From Pseudisothecium myosuroides (taxonomy: Eukaryota > Streptophyta > Bryopsida > Hypnales > Lembophyllaceae), in the NCBI GenBank assembly GCA_951799445.1, contig OX637291.1:8434501-8498500 (forward strand): a DNA stretch of 64,000 bases, written 5' to 3'. The position numbers were made by a program, and so were the translations under genes. The notes under the pieces are model-generated. The model had not been told where the DNA came from. It saw only the letters and a program-made list of their open reading frames with translations, and ran no database searches. Shown in pieces: positions 38,001-52,000 of this stretch. Position 1 is the first letter of the stretch; the number at the start of each line of letters is the position of its first letter.

Positions 38001-41000
38001 AAATTTCAAATTCAATGCAAACTTGCAGTGTAATTGGAGTGTTGCAAGTAGATTCAAAATCATTGCGAAATTCTCTTATTCCAATTACTGTTCGAACATT
38101 AGAAACCCTTTTTGCAATTCTTCTTAAGCATGCTAGAGAAGATTGTATATCAACTTTAAATTCTTTCGCTGAAAAGATCAAACTTCTTGACCAAAGACCT
38201 TTACAACTTGATGCATTTGTCTCATTTCTTATTGTAAAAGACATATCCTTCATATTGTAGAATTTGTAATCATTTATTGCTTCATTGTAATTTCATTGAA
38301 GTTTAAAATAAATTATGCCAATGAATTTTAATGTACAATGTATTTTATTTACAACCAATTTAGTGAAGTTTCATAAATTGATATTATAAATCTGTGGTTT
38401 AAATTATAGGCATACAATAAAATCATGGCCGAAAAAAAACAATCTCTGATGGATGCATCTGTCATAGATGATATGTATGAATTATTAGCGGCCTATGAAG
38501 TAAAAATACCTACAAATGATTCAGTTAAATTAGATGATCTACATGACATTATAAATACTTTTGAAGATTCTATTGAAGGTGCAGATCTTCACACTGCCAC
38601 ATATAGATTGGAAAAAATGGAAGATTTAGAATCACAAGTTTCATTAATTAGTGATGAACTCATGACAATTTTAACAACTCTTCATACAGACTTATATTTG
38701 TTGCCAACATCTGATCCTAAAGAAGTTGTTGAAAGTTTGACAATTATTAATGATCGCATTCAAGAAATAGTTGAATTGGTTTCTCGCTATCAAAGTTATC
38801 AAAGACTATTTAAGGTTGGTTATTTTTATACTATGTACTAATTACTAATTCATCAAAATTACTTCAAACATCATAATATGATGGATATAAATTATCTATT
38901 TTTACTTTTTGAACTCTTCTTTTAATTAAAAATATATATAATATTTAGATGCAAGTAGACAATATGAGCAATTTGGCACAAACTCAAAAAGAATTTGCTT
39001 TGAGATGGAATGTATGGAAGGCTCTTTATGATTGGATTAATATGATAGAGGCTTGGCGAGTTTCTCCTATACAAGAATTAAGTGCTCCTCTTATCACTGG
39101 AAAAGTAGACGAGTATTCAAAAGATGCATTTAAAATGGGTAAGGCCAACAAAGAAGATACAGTTGTTTTTAGGCTCAAAGATACTATTGATGAGTTTAAA
39201 AAAGTAGTGCCACTAATGGAAGAAGTAGCAAATCCTGCTTTAAAAATGCGTCATTGGAAAAAAGTTTTTGAACTTTTGGAACAACCATTTGATCCTGAAG
39301 TACCTTTTAGCACTAATGATCTTCTTAGTTATGGAGTGTTAGAAAAGATAGAAGAGGTAATGTCATATATTATCTATAATAAATATACTCATTTTTTTAC
39401 TAATTTTTTTTCAAAAAGTATTTTTTGAAAAGGAATAATTCAACAATTATACTATTCCATCAACCTTCAAATTTGAGTTTATGTCTATATTTGTGGAACT
39501 TGAGTTTCAATATATATATATTTTATATTGTATTTAGAAATTTAGAAATTCATTTTTATATTTTATATATGATACTTTCATTGATTATATATATAAATTA
39601 TTTATAATAATGATATACTTCATTGTTTTCACTAAATATCTATAGATATTTTTTTGCATTTGTTCATTATATTTTCAAACTTATGATATGAAATAAATAA
39701 CATTATTGTTTTGAATAACATTAAATAACATTATTATAGATTCGAAATATAAGTGGAGCAGCAAGCAAAGAATATTCATTTGAAAAATCTTTAGAAAAAA
39801 TGTTGAAAGATTGGGATGGCATGGAATTTTTAGTAATGCCATATAAAGATTCAGGAACATTTATAGTTGGAGGAGTAGATGAAGTTCAAATGATTCTTGA
39901 TGAACAAACTGTAAAAATATTGTCTATGTGTGCATCTCCATTTGTGAAACCTTTTGAGTATCAAGCCTTTGCTTGGAAAAAATTAATTCTTGATCTTCAA
40001 TCTTTAGTGGACAATTGGATAAATTGTCAAGGTACATGGCAATATTTGGGTCCCATTTTTGGCTCACGAGATATAATGCGTCAAATGCCAACTGAAGGAG
40101 AGTTATTTCAAACTGTTGATCAAACTTGGCGAGATGTGATGAAAAAAACTTATGCTGTTCCTAATTGCTTAGAATGTAGCAGAGACCCTGAACGCCTACA
40201 AAAATTGAGAGAAGCAAATCGTCTCTTAGAACTTGTGAATAAAGGATTAGCTCAATATTTAGAGGTAAATTTGGGATAATAACTTACACAACCTTTATAT
40301 AAAGAAATTTGAAATGTGTGTTAATATCTACTACTTTTGTAAAGGTCACTGTATGTTGTATGTGATTTTCTTTGAACTTGTTGAATCAATCCAATGTAGG
40401 TTAAAAGAATTGCCTTTCCACGCTTTTTCTTTCTTTCAAATGATGAAATGCTTGAAATATTATCTGAGACTAAAGATCCATTACGAGTACAACCTCATTT
40501 GAAGAAATGTTTCGAAGGCATTAGTTTATTGGAATTTCAACATAATTTAGACATAACAGCATTAATATCAGCTGAAGGAGAAATTGTTCCTCTTGTTGAT
40601 AAATTCAATCCAAAAACAGCACAAGGCTCTGTTGAAAAGTGGCTTTTACAGGCAATTATCTTTTATATTTAGTACAAATAATAATAACAATAGAATTTGA
40701 TAGTTTATTATAAGTTATAATTCATCTATCAATCAATATTTATAAAAGAATCCAATGTATATGTTTGGTGATGACTTGTAAAATAAATAAAAATTATGAC
40801 GTTGAAATTATCAATTAATGCAAAAATGATTTGCACTAAATTATATTATTACATGTATGTAATTTTAGGTCAGGTTGAAGAGCAGATGTTGGTATCAATT
40901 CAAGATCAATGTCAACGAGGAGTAGAAGCATATGCAACTACTATACGAATTAAATGGGTGCTAGAGTGGCCTGGTCAAGTTGTGCTTGTTGTAAGTGCAA

Positions 41001-44000
41001 TATATTGGACTAGTGAAGCAACAACAGCTATCATCAAAGGTGGAAATGCAGTTCAAGAATTTGAAGATTTTTGTACAAGACAATTAGGGGACATTGTTAA
41101 TCTTGTTCGAGGAGAACTTACATTTATGAATCGAATGACATTAAGTGCTCTTGTAGTGATGGATGTACATGCCCGTGATACCATTGCTCTTTTGGTTAGA
41201 GAAAAAGTCAGTCAAGAAACTGATTTTCTTTGGCAAAGTCAATTGCGTATGTATTGGGAAAAAAATACATGCATGGTACGAATGATGAACGCACAAATAG
41301 AATATGGCTACGAATATCTTGGAAATTCTTCAAGACTTGTAATTACACCACTTACTGATAGGCACGTTTCCAAAAAAATTCATTGCACATTAATTTTATA
41401 CTACCTTTGTTTCTGGAAAAAATACATGATTCCTTTGTCAAATATAAAAGAAACACACATCTTTTTTGGAAACAAAGGGAGTAATAATTTATATGAAGTA
41501 ATAATTTTAATATTTTAATAAACTTAAGATAATTTTCTATGTGATCTAAATTTTCATGCTATTAAAAATGAACATAATTTATAATTCATATTATTCTTGG
41601 CAATTTGGATTTTTTTTGTAATTAAAAAAAAAATCTTAAAATTAAAATCTTAAAGTAAATTTAAAACTTCAAAATAATTATTTTACAATTACTTTAGGTG
41701 CTATCGTACTTTAATGGGAGCCATTCATTTAAATCTTGGAGGTGCTCCTGAAGGACCTGCTGGAACAGGGAAAACTGAGACTACAAAAGATTTGGCTAAG
41801 GTTGAATTTTTATTTTTTAATCATCACTTTTAAAAAAAAAATGACAATCATTAGTTAAATTTTTAATGAAAATTTCCACTTGAAATTCTAGTATGATTGA
41901 TTGTACAATGATGTAATTGCAGGCATTAGCAAGACAATGTGTTGTATTCAATTGCTCGGATAGTTTGGATTATTTGGCGATGGCTAAGTTTTTCAAAGGC
42001 CTAGCGGCATCTGGAGCATGGGCTTGTTTCGATGAATTCAATCGAATAGATCTTGAAGTCTTATCAGTGGTCGCTCAACAAGTAAGCTAAAATTAATATA
42101 AACTAGTTTTGGCATGACAAATAGTATTCCCTCCATTCCAAAATGATCTTGTTGCACTGTGTGACGTTGCAAATCATTCGAATTCAACTTTTGATTCCTA
42201 TCTGGGATTAACAAAACAACTCCAAGTAGTATTTTTTCCTCCATCCATACAATTTTATATCGAAAGACAAATGAAATGATTGAAAGAGTCAATCAACATT
42301 GTTTGTTCTTATTTTTTACATCTTTTTGAGTCTATGTTGCCCGATTGAAGGAGATGTATCTCTAGGAGGCCTAATAGAGGTCTACACATAGTCTTAGGCC
42401 CATACTAATTGCCCACAAAATGACAACCTTCCACTCAACAATTAAATGCCTACTAGTACTTCTTGAAAATGTTTTTAAAATCCCACTTTTTAGTACTCAA
42501 AAACTGTACTTTGGAAAGGGCTCCAAAACTCAAAGTTTCTTGAACAATAAGAGTGCACCAAACTCTACATAGAGCGCAAAGCCGTTTTTTTAAATGTTAT
42601 TTTCAGCCTTAATCCAAAATATTTTGTCCAACAAGAAGATCATTTTGGAACGAAGTGAATAATAAAATTAAAATTAAAATTAATTTTTTGTGACAAATTT
42701 TTATTAGCAAAAAATATTTGGACGCAATTACTTGGTTACTATGCTTAATAATAATTTCATATTTAAAATAGAAAAATAATCATTAATATTAAAATATTAC
42801 ACTTTACATAGGTTTTAGAAATTCAAATAGCAGTTCAAAATAAAGTAAAGACATTTATGTTTGAGGGTTCGGAGCTTACATTGAAGCCTACTTGTAATGT
42901 TTTTATTACAATGAACCCTGGATATGCAGGCCGTTCGGAATTGCCGGACAATTTGAAGGCCCTCTTTCGTACAGTGGCTATGATGGTTCCTGACTATGCT
43001 ATGATTAGTGAAATTATGTTGTATAGCAGTGGATACTTACAGGTGATTTAATCTCAATACTAGTCCACATTAACCACTAAAGATTTCTTTGAAGATTATA
43101 TTTTATAAATTGCAAGTTTGCAACAAATAAAAATAGTTTAGCAATTTTATTTTAATAAAAATTATGAACCATAATCAACAGATTATATTTGTACAATTGA
43201 ATGTACTAAACAATACTTAATAGGAAAACTTGATAAAATTTCAAAATTTGATAAACAATTTTGAATATTAGTGATTTTTATATGCAAATTTTGGCCATAG
43301 ATTTGAAATGTAAAGGTTTAAATATATTTATTTATTTATACATACATACATGCACACACACCTATATTATTGAATGGACATTTTGAACCAAGAAAGCTAG
43401 ATTTTGAAAATGGCCATAAGTCTCTAATTATTTGAATTTTAGATTTTCTCTGGAGGTGTTTTAGAAATTGTTGGTTTTTAAATGAAAAAAAATTAAGAAG
43501 AATTCTTTTATGAAAGATAAATATAAAAATTACATTAGACAAGAAACAAAAATGTTACACAAAGTAGTCTTCTAGAACCTATAGACTTTTAGGATTAAAT
43601 TTATCCATCATGGTAATGATATGATTTATTTTTATTGAAAATTTAATAATTTTTTATTTAAAAACAAAATGTCAGTATCAAATATTTCATTGTATGTTTT
43701 TTTTAACCCCTAAAGGCCCAAGGCTTTTTTTCTGCCAAAAAACCATCAAAACTGCCATTTCTATAGCAAGGAGTAAAAAAAAATGAAAAATGTTTTTTTT
43801 TCACATCTAACCGTAGGATCTTACACCTAACTAGTATGAGAATGTGTGGAAAAAATTTCAGAATTTTTGACCACTCAGATTGCAAGATATCTGCGTTTAA
43901 AGTGGAAAAAACAAGTATTTCAGCACATTGCGGGACTAGATTTTTTGACTTTAAACATTTTGCACTTAAAATTTTTGCACTACAGAGTTTTGTGCTTCAA

Positions 44001-47000
44001 ATCTTTATAGTGGAGAATTGAGTTGAGAGTCTATAGGGAACAAAAAAATATTCAAAAAAACTTAATTATCATTCCTAAAAAATTTATTAAGTAGAAGTAG
44101 GTACGAGATAGAAGGAAAATCTAAAACATTAATATATTTTAGATGGAATTAAAATACACTAATCCCAATGGTGAGATTGTTCTAGCAAGTAAACTAAACC
44201 ATTACAAAAAAATAAAATTGAAAAATTACAAAAATTGCATTCCGAAATGAATCCTACAAGTTATTTTTTTTCTAGAAGATGCTCTAACTGCCCGAAAAAC
44301 AAGAATGTCCATAACTTTCTCATAACAAATCCAAATGAAATGAATCAAAGCTTTCCAGATAGACAAAAATATAATCTACAAGAAAAAAAATATTTTAAAA
44401 AAAAAAATCAAATTTTTGTCAAATTTTTCTTGCTGCCCGGACTGCCCAGTTACGAAAAATAGTAACATATTTGGCCATAACTTTTGACTCCTATTTCCAA
44501 ATGTCCTGAAATTTAGTGCATATGAAAGATATTCCTCGCGCCCACCTTCTATTAAAATTTCAGCTTAAAATATGGAAATCTCTAGTCACACGGACCTGCC
44601 CAAAATTTCTATACAGCCAAAAAACGGAGTCCGGTCCTTTAGGGGTTAAATTGAATTTACTACAATGGTGTGATATCGCTAACTTGTTGCATTCAGATTT
44701 GTAACATTGTATGACATATTAATAAGTCAATTTACATGAGTCCATTTTTAATTTGATATTAAATAAAATAAATTAATATACATTTCTAAATACAAAATAT
44801 GATTTATTATAATTCTCATAAAGGCTCGAGATTGTGCAAGAAAAATTGTTGCCACTTATCGCCTTTGTAGTGAGCAACTTTCAAGCCAAGATCATTATGA
44901 TTATGGTATGAGGGCTGTAATGGCAGTGTTGCGAGCTGCTTCAAATCTCAAACAACGATATCCGGACGAGGAAGAATTCATTCTCATGCTTCGATCAATT
45001 ATTGACGTAAATTTATGCAAGTTTTTATCACAAGATGTGCCTTTATTTAATGGAATTGTCTCAGACTTATTTCCGGGTGTTATTCTTCCAGAGCCTGATT
45101 ATACTCTTTTAGATAAAGCCATGTCATCCAATTGCCAACTTATGAATTTGCAGTATACGCCGTATTTTATGCTAAAACTTATTCAACTTTACGAAATGAT
45201 AATAGTTAGGCATGGGCTTATGTTGGTAGGCCTTTCATTCTCAGGAAAGACATGCGCTATTAGAGTTTTGCAAAAATCACTGACGGACATGTCTGAGTGG
45301 GGTAACAACAAAGAAAGAAAGGTTTATGTAAGTATCAAGAATATTTTTAAAAGTTAAAAATAATATATAATTATTATTATAATATAACAGCTTAACCCTT
45401 AATCCCTAAAGTTCTTTGATTTTTGGATCAAATCCCTAATCCTTGCTTGTAGAATTGATGACTATTATTTTGGAGGGGGGGGGGCTGCTTTTTTCTTTAG
45501 TTTGTTCATTTCGGTTGTTTCTTTGCTCTTATCTCTTCATTGTTTAGCCTAACGGCTTGGCTAATTTATATGTGATGTTTTTTTTAGTGCAAAGGTTTTC
45601 CATTTGTTTTAAAAAAAAAGGTCTTGAACTATGTTGCACCCAAAAACACTCAAAATGGGCCTTGTTTAACCCCTAAAAGCCCGTTGTCCCTTCGGGGGAC
45701 AAATGCGTTTTCGGGCAGGTACCTACGGGCTGAAATTGTGTTCTGATTTTTTGAATTTTTTTTTGGAGATAGAAAAACTGATAAGCTTCGTGGGAATATA
45801 ATTTTTTTCTCAATCAGTGCCCGGGAAAAAAGTTATGACCAAATAAGCTCAAAACAGGGGACGGGGGGCAGCCCGGGCAGCAAAAAAAAATGGACAAAAA
45901 TTTGAATTTTTTTTTTTAATATTTTTTTTCTCATAGATTATATTTTTGTCTATCTAGAAAGCTTTTATTCATTTCATTTGGATATGTTATGAGAAAGTTA
46001 TGGACATTCTTGTTTTTCGGGCAGTTTGAGCATCTTCTTGAAAAAAAACCCTGTAGGACTCAATTCTGAATGCAGTTTTTCAAAATTTTCAAATTTTTTT
46101 TTTGGCATGGTTTAGTTTACTTGCTAGAACAATCTCACCATTGGGATTAGTGCATTTTAATTCCATCTAAGAGATATTAATATTTTCGATTTTCCTTCTA
46201 TCTCATACCTACTTCTACTTAACAATTTTTTTAAGGATGAAAATTAAGTTTTTTTGAGTTTATTTATTTTTCCTAGACTCTCAACTCAATTTTCTACTAT
46301 AAAGATTTAAAACTCAAAACGCTGTAGTGCAAAAATTTTAAGTTAAAAATGTTTAAAGACAAAAAATCTGGTCCCGCAATGTGCTGAAAAACTTGTTTTT
46401 TCCACTTTAAACGCAGATATCTTGCAATCTGTGCGGTCAAAAATTCTGAAATTTTTTCCACACATTCTCATACCAATTAGGTGTAAGATCCTACGGTTAG
46501 ATGTGAAAAAAAAACAATTTTAACTTTTTTTAACTTTTTGCTATAGAAATGGCAGTTTTCAGTGTTTTTTGGCAGAAAAAAGACCTTGGGCCTTTAGGGG
46601 TTAAGGCAAAGACCCCCCAATAATGACAAATGAAATCTTGTTGCATCTAATCGTACGATCTAGTGGTAGATTACTTCATTATATTGTAGTAAAAAAATGG
46701 GAGGTTTTGACTGCACAAATTGTGAGATTATAGTATTTGAAGTTACAAAAAATGTTTTTTGGGGCATCCAAATTCCAAAAAGCTTTGATTAATGGGGGAC
46801 TTTTGCACAAGTTAATTTCACTTTTTTGCTTGAATTTTTTTTCTTGCTTTTTGTAATAAAGTTAGACGCATGTTCAACTAATGTTGGCCACATTTTCATA
46901 ACATTTCAAATTGGGGAACATGTACCAAAAAATTCCAATAGGGAACTAGCTTTAAAAAAAAGTCTGATATACAACCATTTTTTCAGCAATTTATGGCTTG

Positions 47001-48966
47001 CACATACAATAATTTCTTCAAAATGTGAACAGTGGAAATCTAGAATTTTAGCTATTTCTAAACAAGGAAAAAATAAAAATAAAAAAATGCCTCAAAATGT
47101 CAAACTTTGGCAAGCTTGATTAGTCTATGTCCAAATTGAAATGAAGGGCAATTGGGCATATTGGGCCTCGTACACAAGGAGGTTGGGTCAAGGATAGCAA
47201 AGCCCGACTCATCACAAATCACTCAAATTAGATCACAATCTCTTTGATTTGAAATATGTTTCCTTTTTCCTCAATTTTGAAGACTTCCTTACTCTATTAA
47301 TTATAATTTTAGAATATTCAACATTAAATTCCAATGATATCAAAATATAGGGCAATGTTCTCCCATAGCTTGTAAAGTTAGATACATTGTGTGTCTGGAG
47401 ATGAGAAGAGAAGATCTTCATATGAGTGGGGTGGTAGGAGATAAAACAACCTATGTGGAATATGCAAATTAGAATTACTAGGAGCTCAACTACTCATAGT
47501 TAAGTAAAAAGTAGGAATTGTGATCAAATTAGAATTTCAGGCTTCATTTTGGCATAGTAGAATAACTTTTTCCAAAAACTTTTGAACTAAGAAAAGTTAG
47601 GAAATCAAGCTAAATTTCATTTATGAAATCCATTAGAAATTTCAAGTCCCCAATCAATATTTATGGACAAATTTCATAGAGGAGTTGGAAGGGACATTTT
47701 CATTGACATTTTTAAACATGTTCTCTAAATTTTGTCCATAAATCTCTTTTGGAGGCTCAAAATCACAAACGGGTTCTTGGAAATGTTGGTTAGTTTGATT
47801 TCCCAACCTTTTTTAGTTCATTGTTTTAAAAAATAAATTTGTTTACTATGCCAAAATGAGGACTGAAATTCTACTTTGAACATAATTTCTACATTTTGAC
47901 AATGAATGTTCAAGCTCTCATCTTCAAATTATCCCATACCCTTTGAGGATTCATGACAAACAATGGATTTGATTATAAAAGCAACCTCTCCACCCTTCAT
48001 TCCTACAAGAGTCAAAAAAGCAATTGCTTCATATAACCATCAATTTATTTTGAGATAGTGAGATAGAAGAGTCTAAAATTGCATGGATATAAGAACTGCC
48101 CCTACAAATAGCTATAAAATGGATATGAGGTGACTTTTAAATTGACCTCCATAGTCATTGAATGAATTGAAGGAAAAAGCATTATTAATTGCAAGAGCCA
48201 ATCACTCTCTTTGTTTTCCCTATCTTTCTTTAGAAGGTGCAAGTGAAAGGTTTATGGAAGACCTAGGGTCATAAATAGGTGCCTATGATGCAACATGTTT
48301 GAAAATTCATAAATAATTCAATAATACTTCAAAACATGAAATTACTTGTGTTAGATTCCTCACCTAATTTTCTTTGTCTGAAAATGAGCTAAAAATATTC
48401 CCATCCAAGGAAATACATGAAAAAAGCGGACCATCCTTTAGATGAGTGGTTTTTGAGCCTCCTACCCTAGCTTGTCAAATGAAAGATTGGTAATTGATTC
48501 AATAGATTCTTTGAGCATTTTATCTTTTTTTTAGAATGTGCAATTAGGAGTAACCTCCCCATTAAGCCAAAGGAAGCCACAAAAGAACCGCCTCCCTGCT
48601 ACCACCTCTTTGTACATTGTGTCAAATTTATTAGTCTAAAAAAATGTCAGAGAAGTACCTCAGTTTGAATCTAGGATGAGAGGCTGCCTAAGGCTCCATC
48701 CAAGCTCTTCTAGGCATTGTAATGCAAATTGCATTGTACCATAGTGTGACATGGGTTTTGTTTTTTTCATTAATTCATTATATCAAAATCGAATTTCTAT
48801 AAAAAAATTAAGAGACAAAAAACAAAACTTGTGGAAAATAAATAAGAGCTTTGTCAAAAACTTCACTAATTAATAAATACTAGTGTTGGAAGGGTTTTGA
48901 AGTTGTGAAAGAGAGAATTTACAAGACCTTGACTATTGAGTTAGCATAGTTTGTTGTGGCTTGGAG

Positions 48967-49016
<50 letters not shown>

Positions 49017-52000
49017 ACCTTAAACCGTTAACAAATAAATGAACCACCACCAATACCTTAAATTGTTTCAAAGTCCACTTCTTCCATGTATGCGTGATTT
49101 TCTTAAATTTGAAAGGATATAACATATCAATCACATCAAAGAATTGACAAATTGTGAAATAATTACAAGACTACAAAACCAAAATCATCACTAGTTCATA
49201 TCAGTATAAATGAATCACTTTGGCTGAAAAAAATCATTATTTTGTCATTGCAAAGACGAAACCCACGTCACACTACAATAGTGTAAATTACCCTGCCCAT
49301 ATTTCTCCCCATCCAAGAAAAATGGCATTTTTTCCCATTATTCCTCATGGGCACATTCAATTGTAATTTTTTTTTGATGGAGCAGTAAGGTACTCTTCAT
49401 CCCACATCCCGAAAAAATTTAAAAATATATAGTGATTTTTTCTCATTGTAGTGAGCTGCCTAAAATCTCTATGTTGCCAAAAAACTTAGTTTGGTCCTTT
49501 AGGGGTTAAAGGATGCCGCGGCTATTTTTTGGCCAATCAATGACAAATAATCCTTCTATGTAGGACAAAGATATAGCTATTCATCTTCAAAATTTGGTGT
49601 GAAAAGGAAATTTCTTGTACAATAGTTTGACTTTTAACGAGTGCTTTTGGATTTTTTAAAACAATGATTCACATGCTAGCAAAAGGGATGATTTCCACGG
49701 TTATTAGCCCATCTTTTAAGGATTAAAATTAATTTTTAATTTTTAATTTTTTCAATTGATTTAATTTTTATAAAATCAATTTTTAATTTTTAATTCTAAT
49801 TTAATTTGATAATGTACAATTTTTTTTTAATCATTTGATTTATTAAAATTAAATAAAATTATATATCCTTAAATTTGATTAAAGAATTAATTTATATAAA
49901 AAATAAACCTATCTTTTATAGTTGAATATTATATTTTCATTTATTTTTAATTAAAATATTATTTTCATTTCTGAGTTTAAAAAATTAAAATACCAACATT
50001 TATACTAGAATTAAAAGTTAAATTCATTTTTTTCTTATAGGTTTCAACTGTAAATCCCAAATCTGTTACTATGGGTCAATTGTATGGACAAGCCGATCCA
50101 ATGACCGGTGAATGGCAAGACGGAGTACTTGCAGTGAGATTTCGAGAACAAGCTTCAGAACCTACAAATGACCGTAAATGGATCATTCTTGATGGTCCGG
50201 TGGATGCCATTTGGATTGAAAATATGAATACTGTTTTAGATGATAATAAAAAATTATGTCTTCCAAACAGTGAAATTATTCAAATGTCCTCTTCTATGAA
50301 CATGATTTTTGAGGTGAAAATATATTGTTTTAATTTAAATATAAAATAAAAATAAAAATAAAAATATTTTATTTTTAATTATTGATTTTTAAAATTTTAA
50401 AAGCATTGGTTGATTTATTAGGTTGGTGATCTTGCAGTGGCATCTCCTGCAACAGTAAGTAGATGTGGTATGGTTTACTTGGAACCGCATCAAATGGGAT
50501 GGCAACCACTTATGCGATCGTGGCTGAATACACTACCACCTACAATAGTTGGTGAAAATAAAAAACATCTACAAGGATTATTTGAATGGATGGTTTCCGG
50601 TTCTTTACGATGTATTCGAAAAAACATTAAAGAAATTTCACCAACCTCGGATGCCCCTTTAGTGACATGTTTAATGAGAACTTTTGATAGTCTCATTTAC
50701 GAGATTAAAACTGATGAAGGTGCCAAAAGCATTGGAATGGAGCGAATGGTAAAATGGATTGATGCAATTTTTCTCTTTTGTCTCGTTTGGTCAATTGGTT
50801 CTACCGGTGATACTGATGGTCGTGCAATTTTTGATAAGTTCCTTAGAGAACTTGTAGTTGATATCATTCCTGATGGTTTTGACTTGGTGGTACCGTCAGT
50901 TCATGATAATTTGAAATTTGAAATGTTTCCATCAAATAATGGTAAAAATGATGTATACGATTTTATGTTTGATAAACCAACTTGTAAGTGGAGGACTTGG
51001 ATAGATACAATCATTCCACAAGAAATTGAAGAAAATGCTTCTTTTAATGAATTGATCATTCCTACAAAAGATCAACAACGATATACATACTTACTTGATA
51101 AGGGAATTCAACATGGAACATCCCTTTTAATGGTTGGAGGAACTGGCACTGGTAAAACAATCTATATTAATCGCCATCTTTTAAAAGGCCTTTCAAGAGA
51201 ATTATTTGCTAATCTTCTTGTTGTTCTTTCTGCTCGAACATCCGCAAATATGGTACAAAATCAAATTGATAATTCATTAGATCGTAGGAGGCGTGGTGTA
51301 TATGGACCAATGCTAGGAATGAAATTCATTATTTTTGTTGACGATTTGAATATGCCACAGGTTAGTATTTTAATTTTGATTTTAACAATTACCTAATCAA
51401 AGGTATTTTTATCAAAAATAGTATGTGGATAGCAACTAAAGTTAATATATCCCTATCAAATTATTAGTCTTTGTTTAAAAATAAGATTTTGCACATGCTA
51501 AAAAAAAAATTCTTCCCTAAAATTGTCCCTCCATATAAAAAAAATAGTTTTCCAAAAAAATCCATCCATCTTTATAATTTTTTTATAAGGACCGATTTAT
51601 GGACCAGTCTCACCTTCATGTCCATCTATGGCCTATGATACAATGCTACATACACTAAAAATGATTGTTGATGTTATTTTGTACACAATATATTTATACA
51701 AAATTCTAATCACAATAATAGTATTATATATGCTGAAAATTTAAAATATTATTTTAGTACTTGTAATTGAATAATCCCAATATATTATCATTTATGTAGG
51801 CAACAATATAGAATGTATAATTAAATCTAAGTAGAATGTAATAATTTGGTAGTATCAATTAATAATAATATTATTATTATATTAATAAAATGATTATTTA
51901 ATTTGATTTAACCCTTGAGCGCCCCAGCGATGGGATCTTATCTCTTGAAATATAAAGATTCTGTTCTTTGACTATTATAATCTTTTCAACAATACGGTTA

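Noticed and set aside
48969..49011. Regular repeat as a CRISPR-like array
   Set aside because: It is a plain TA microsatellite without spacers, in a eukaryotic intron.
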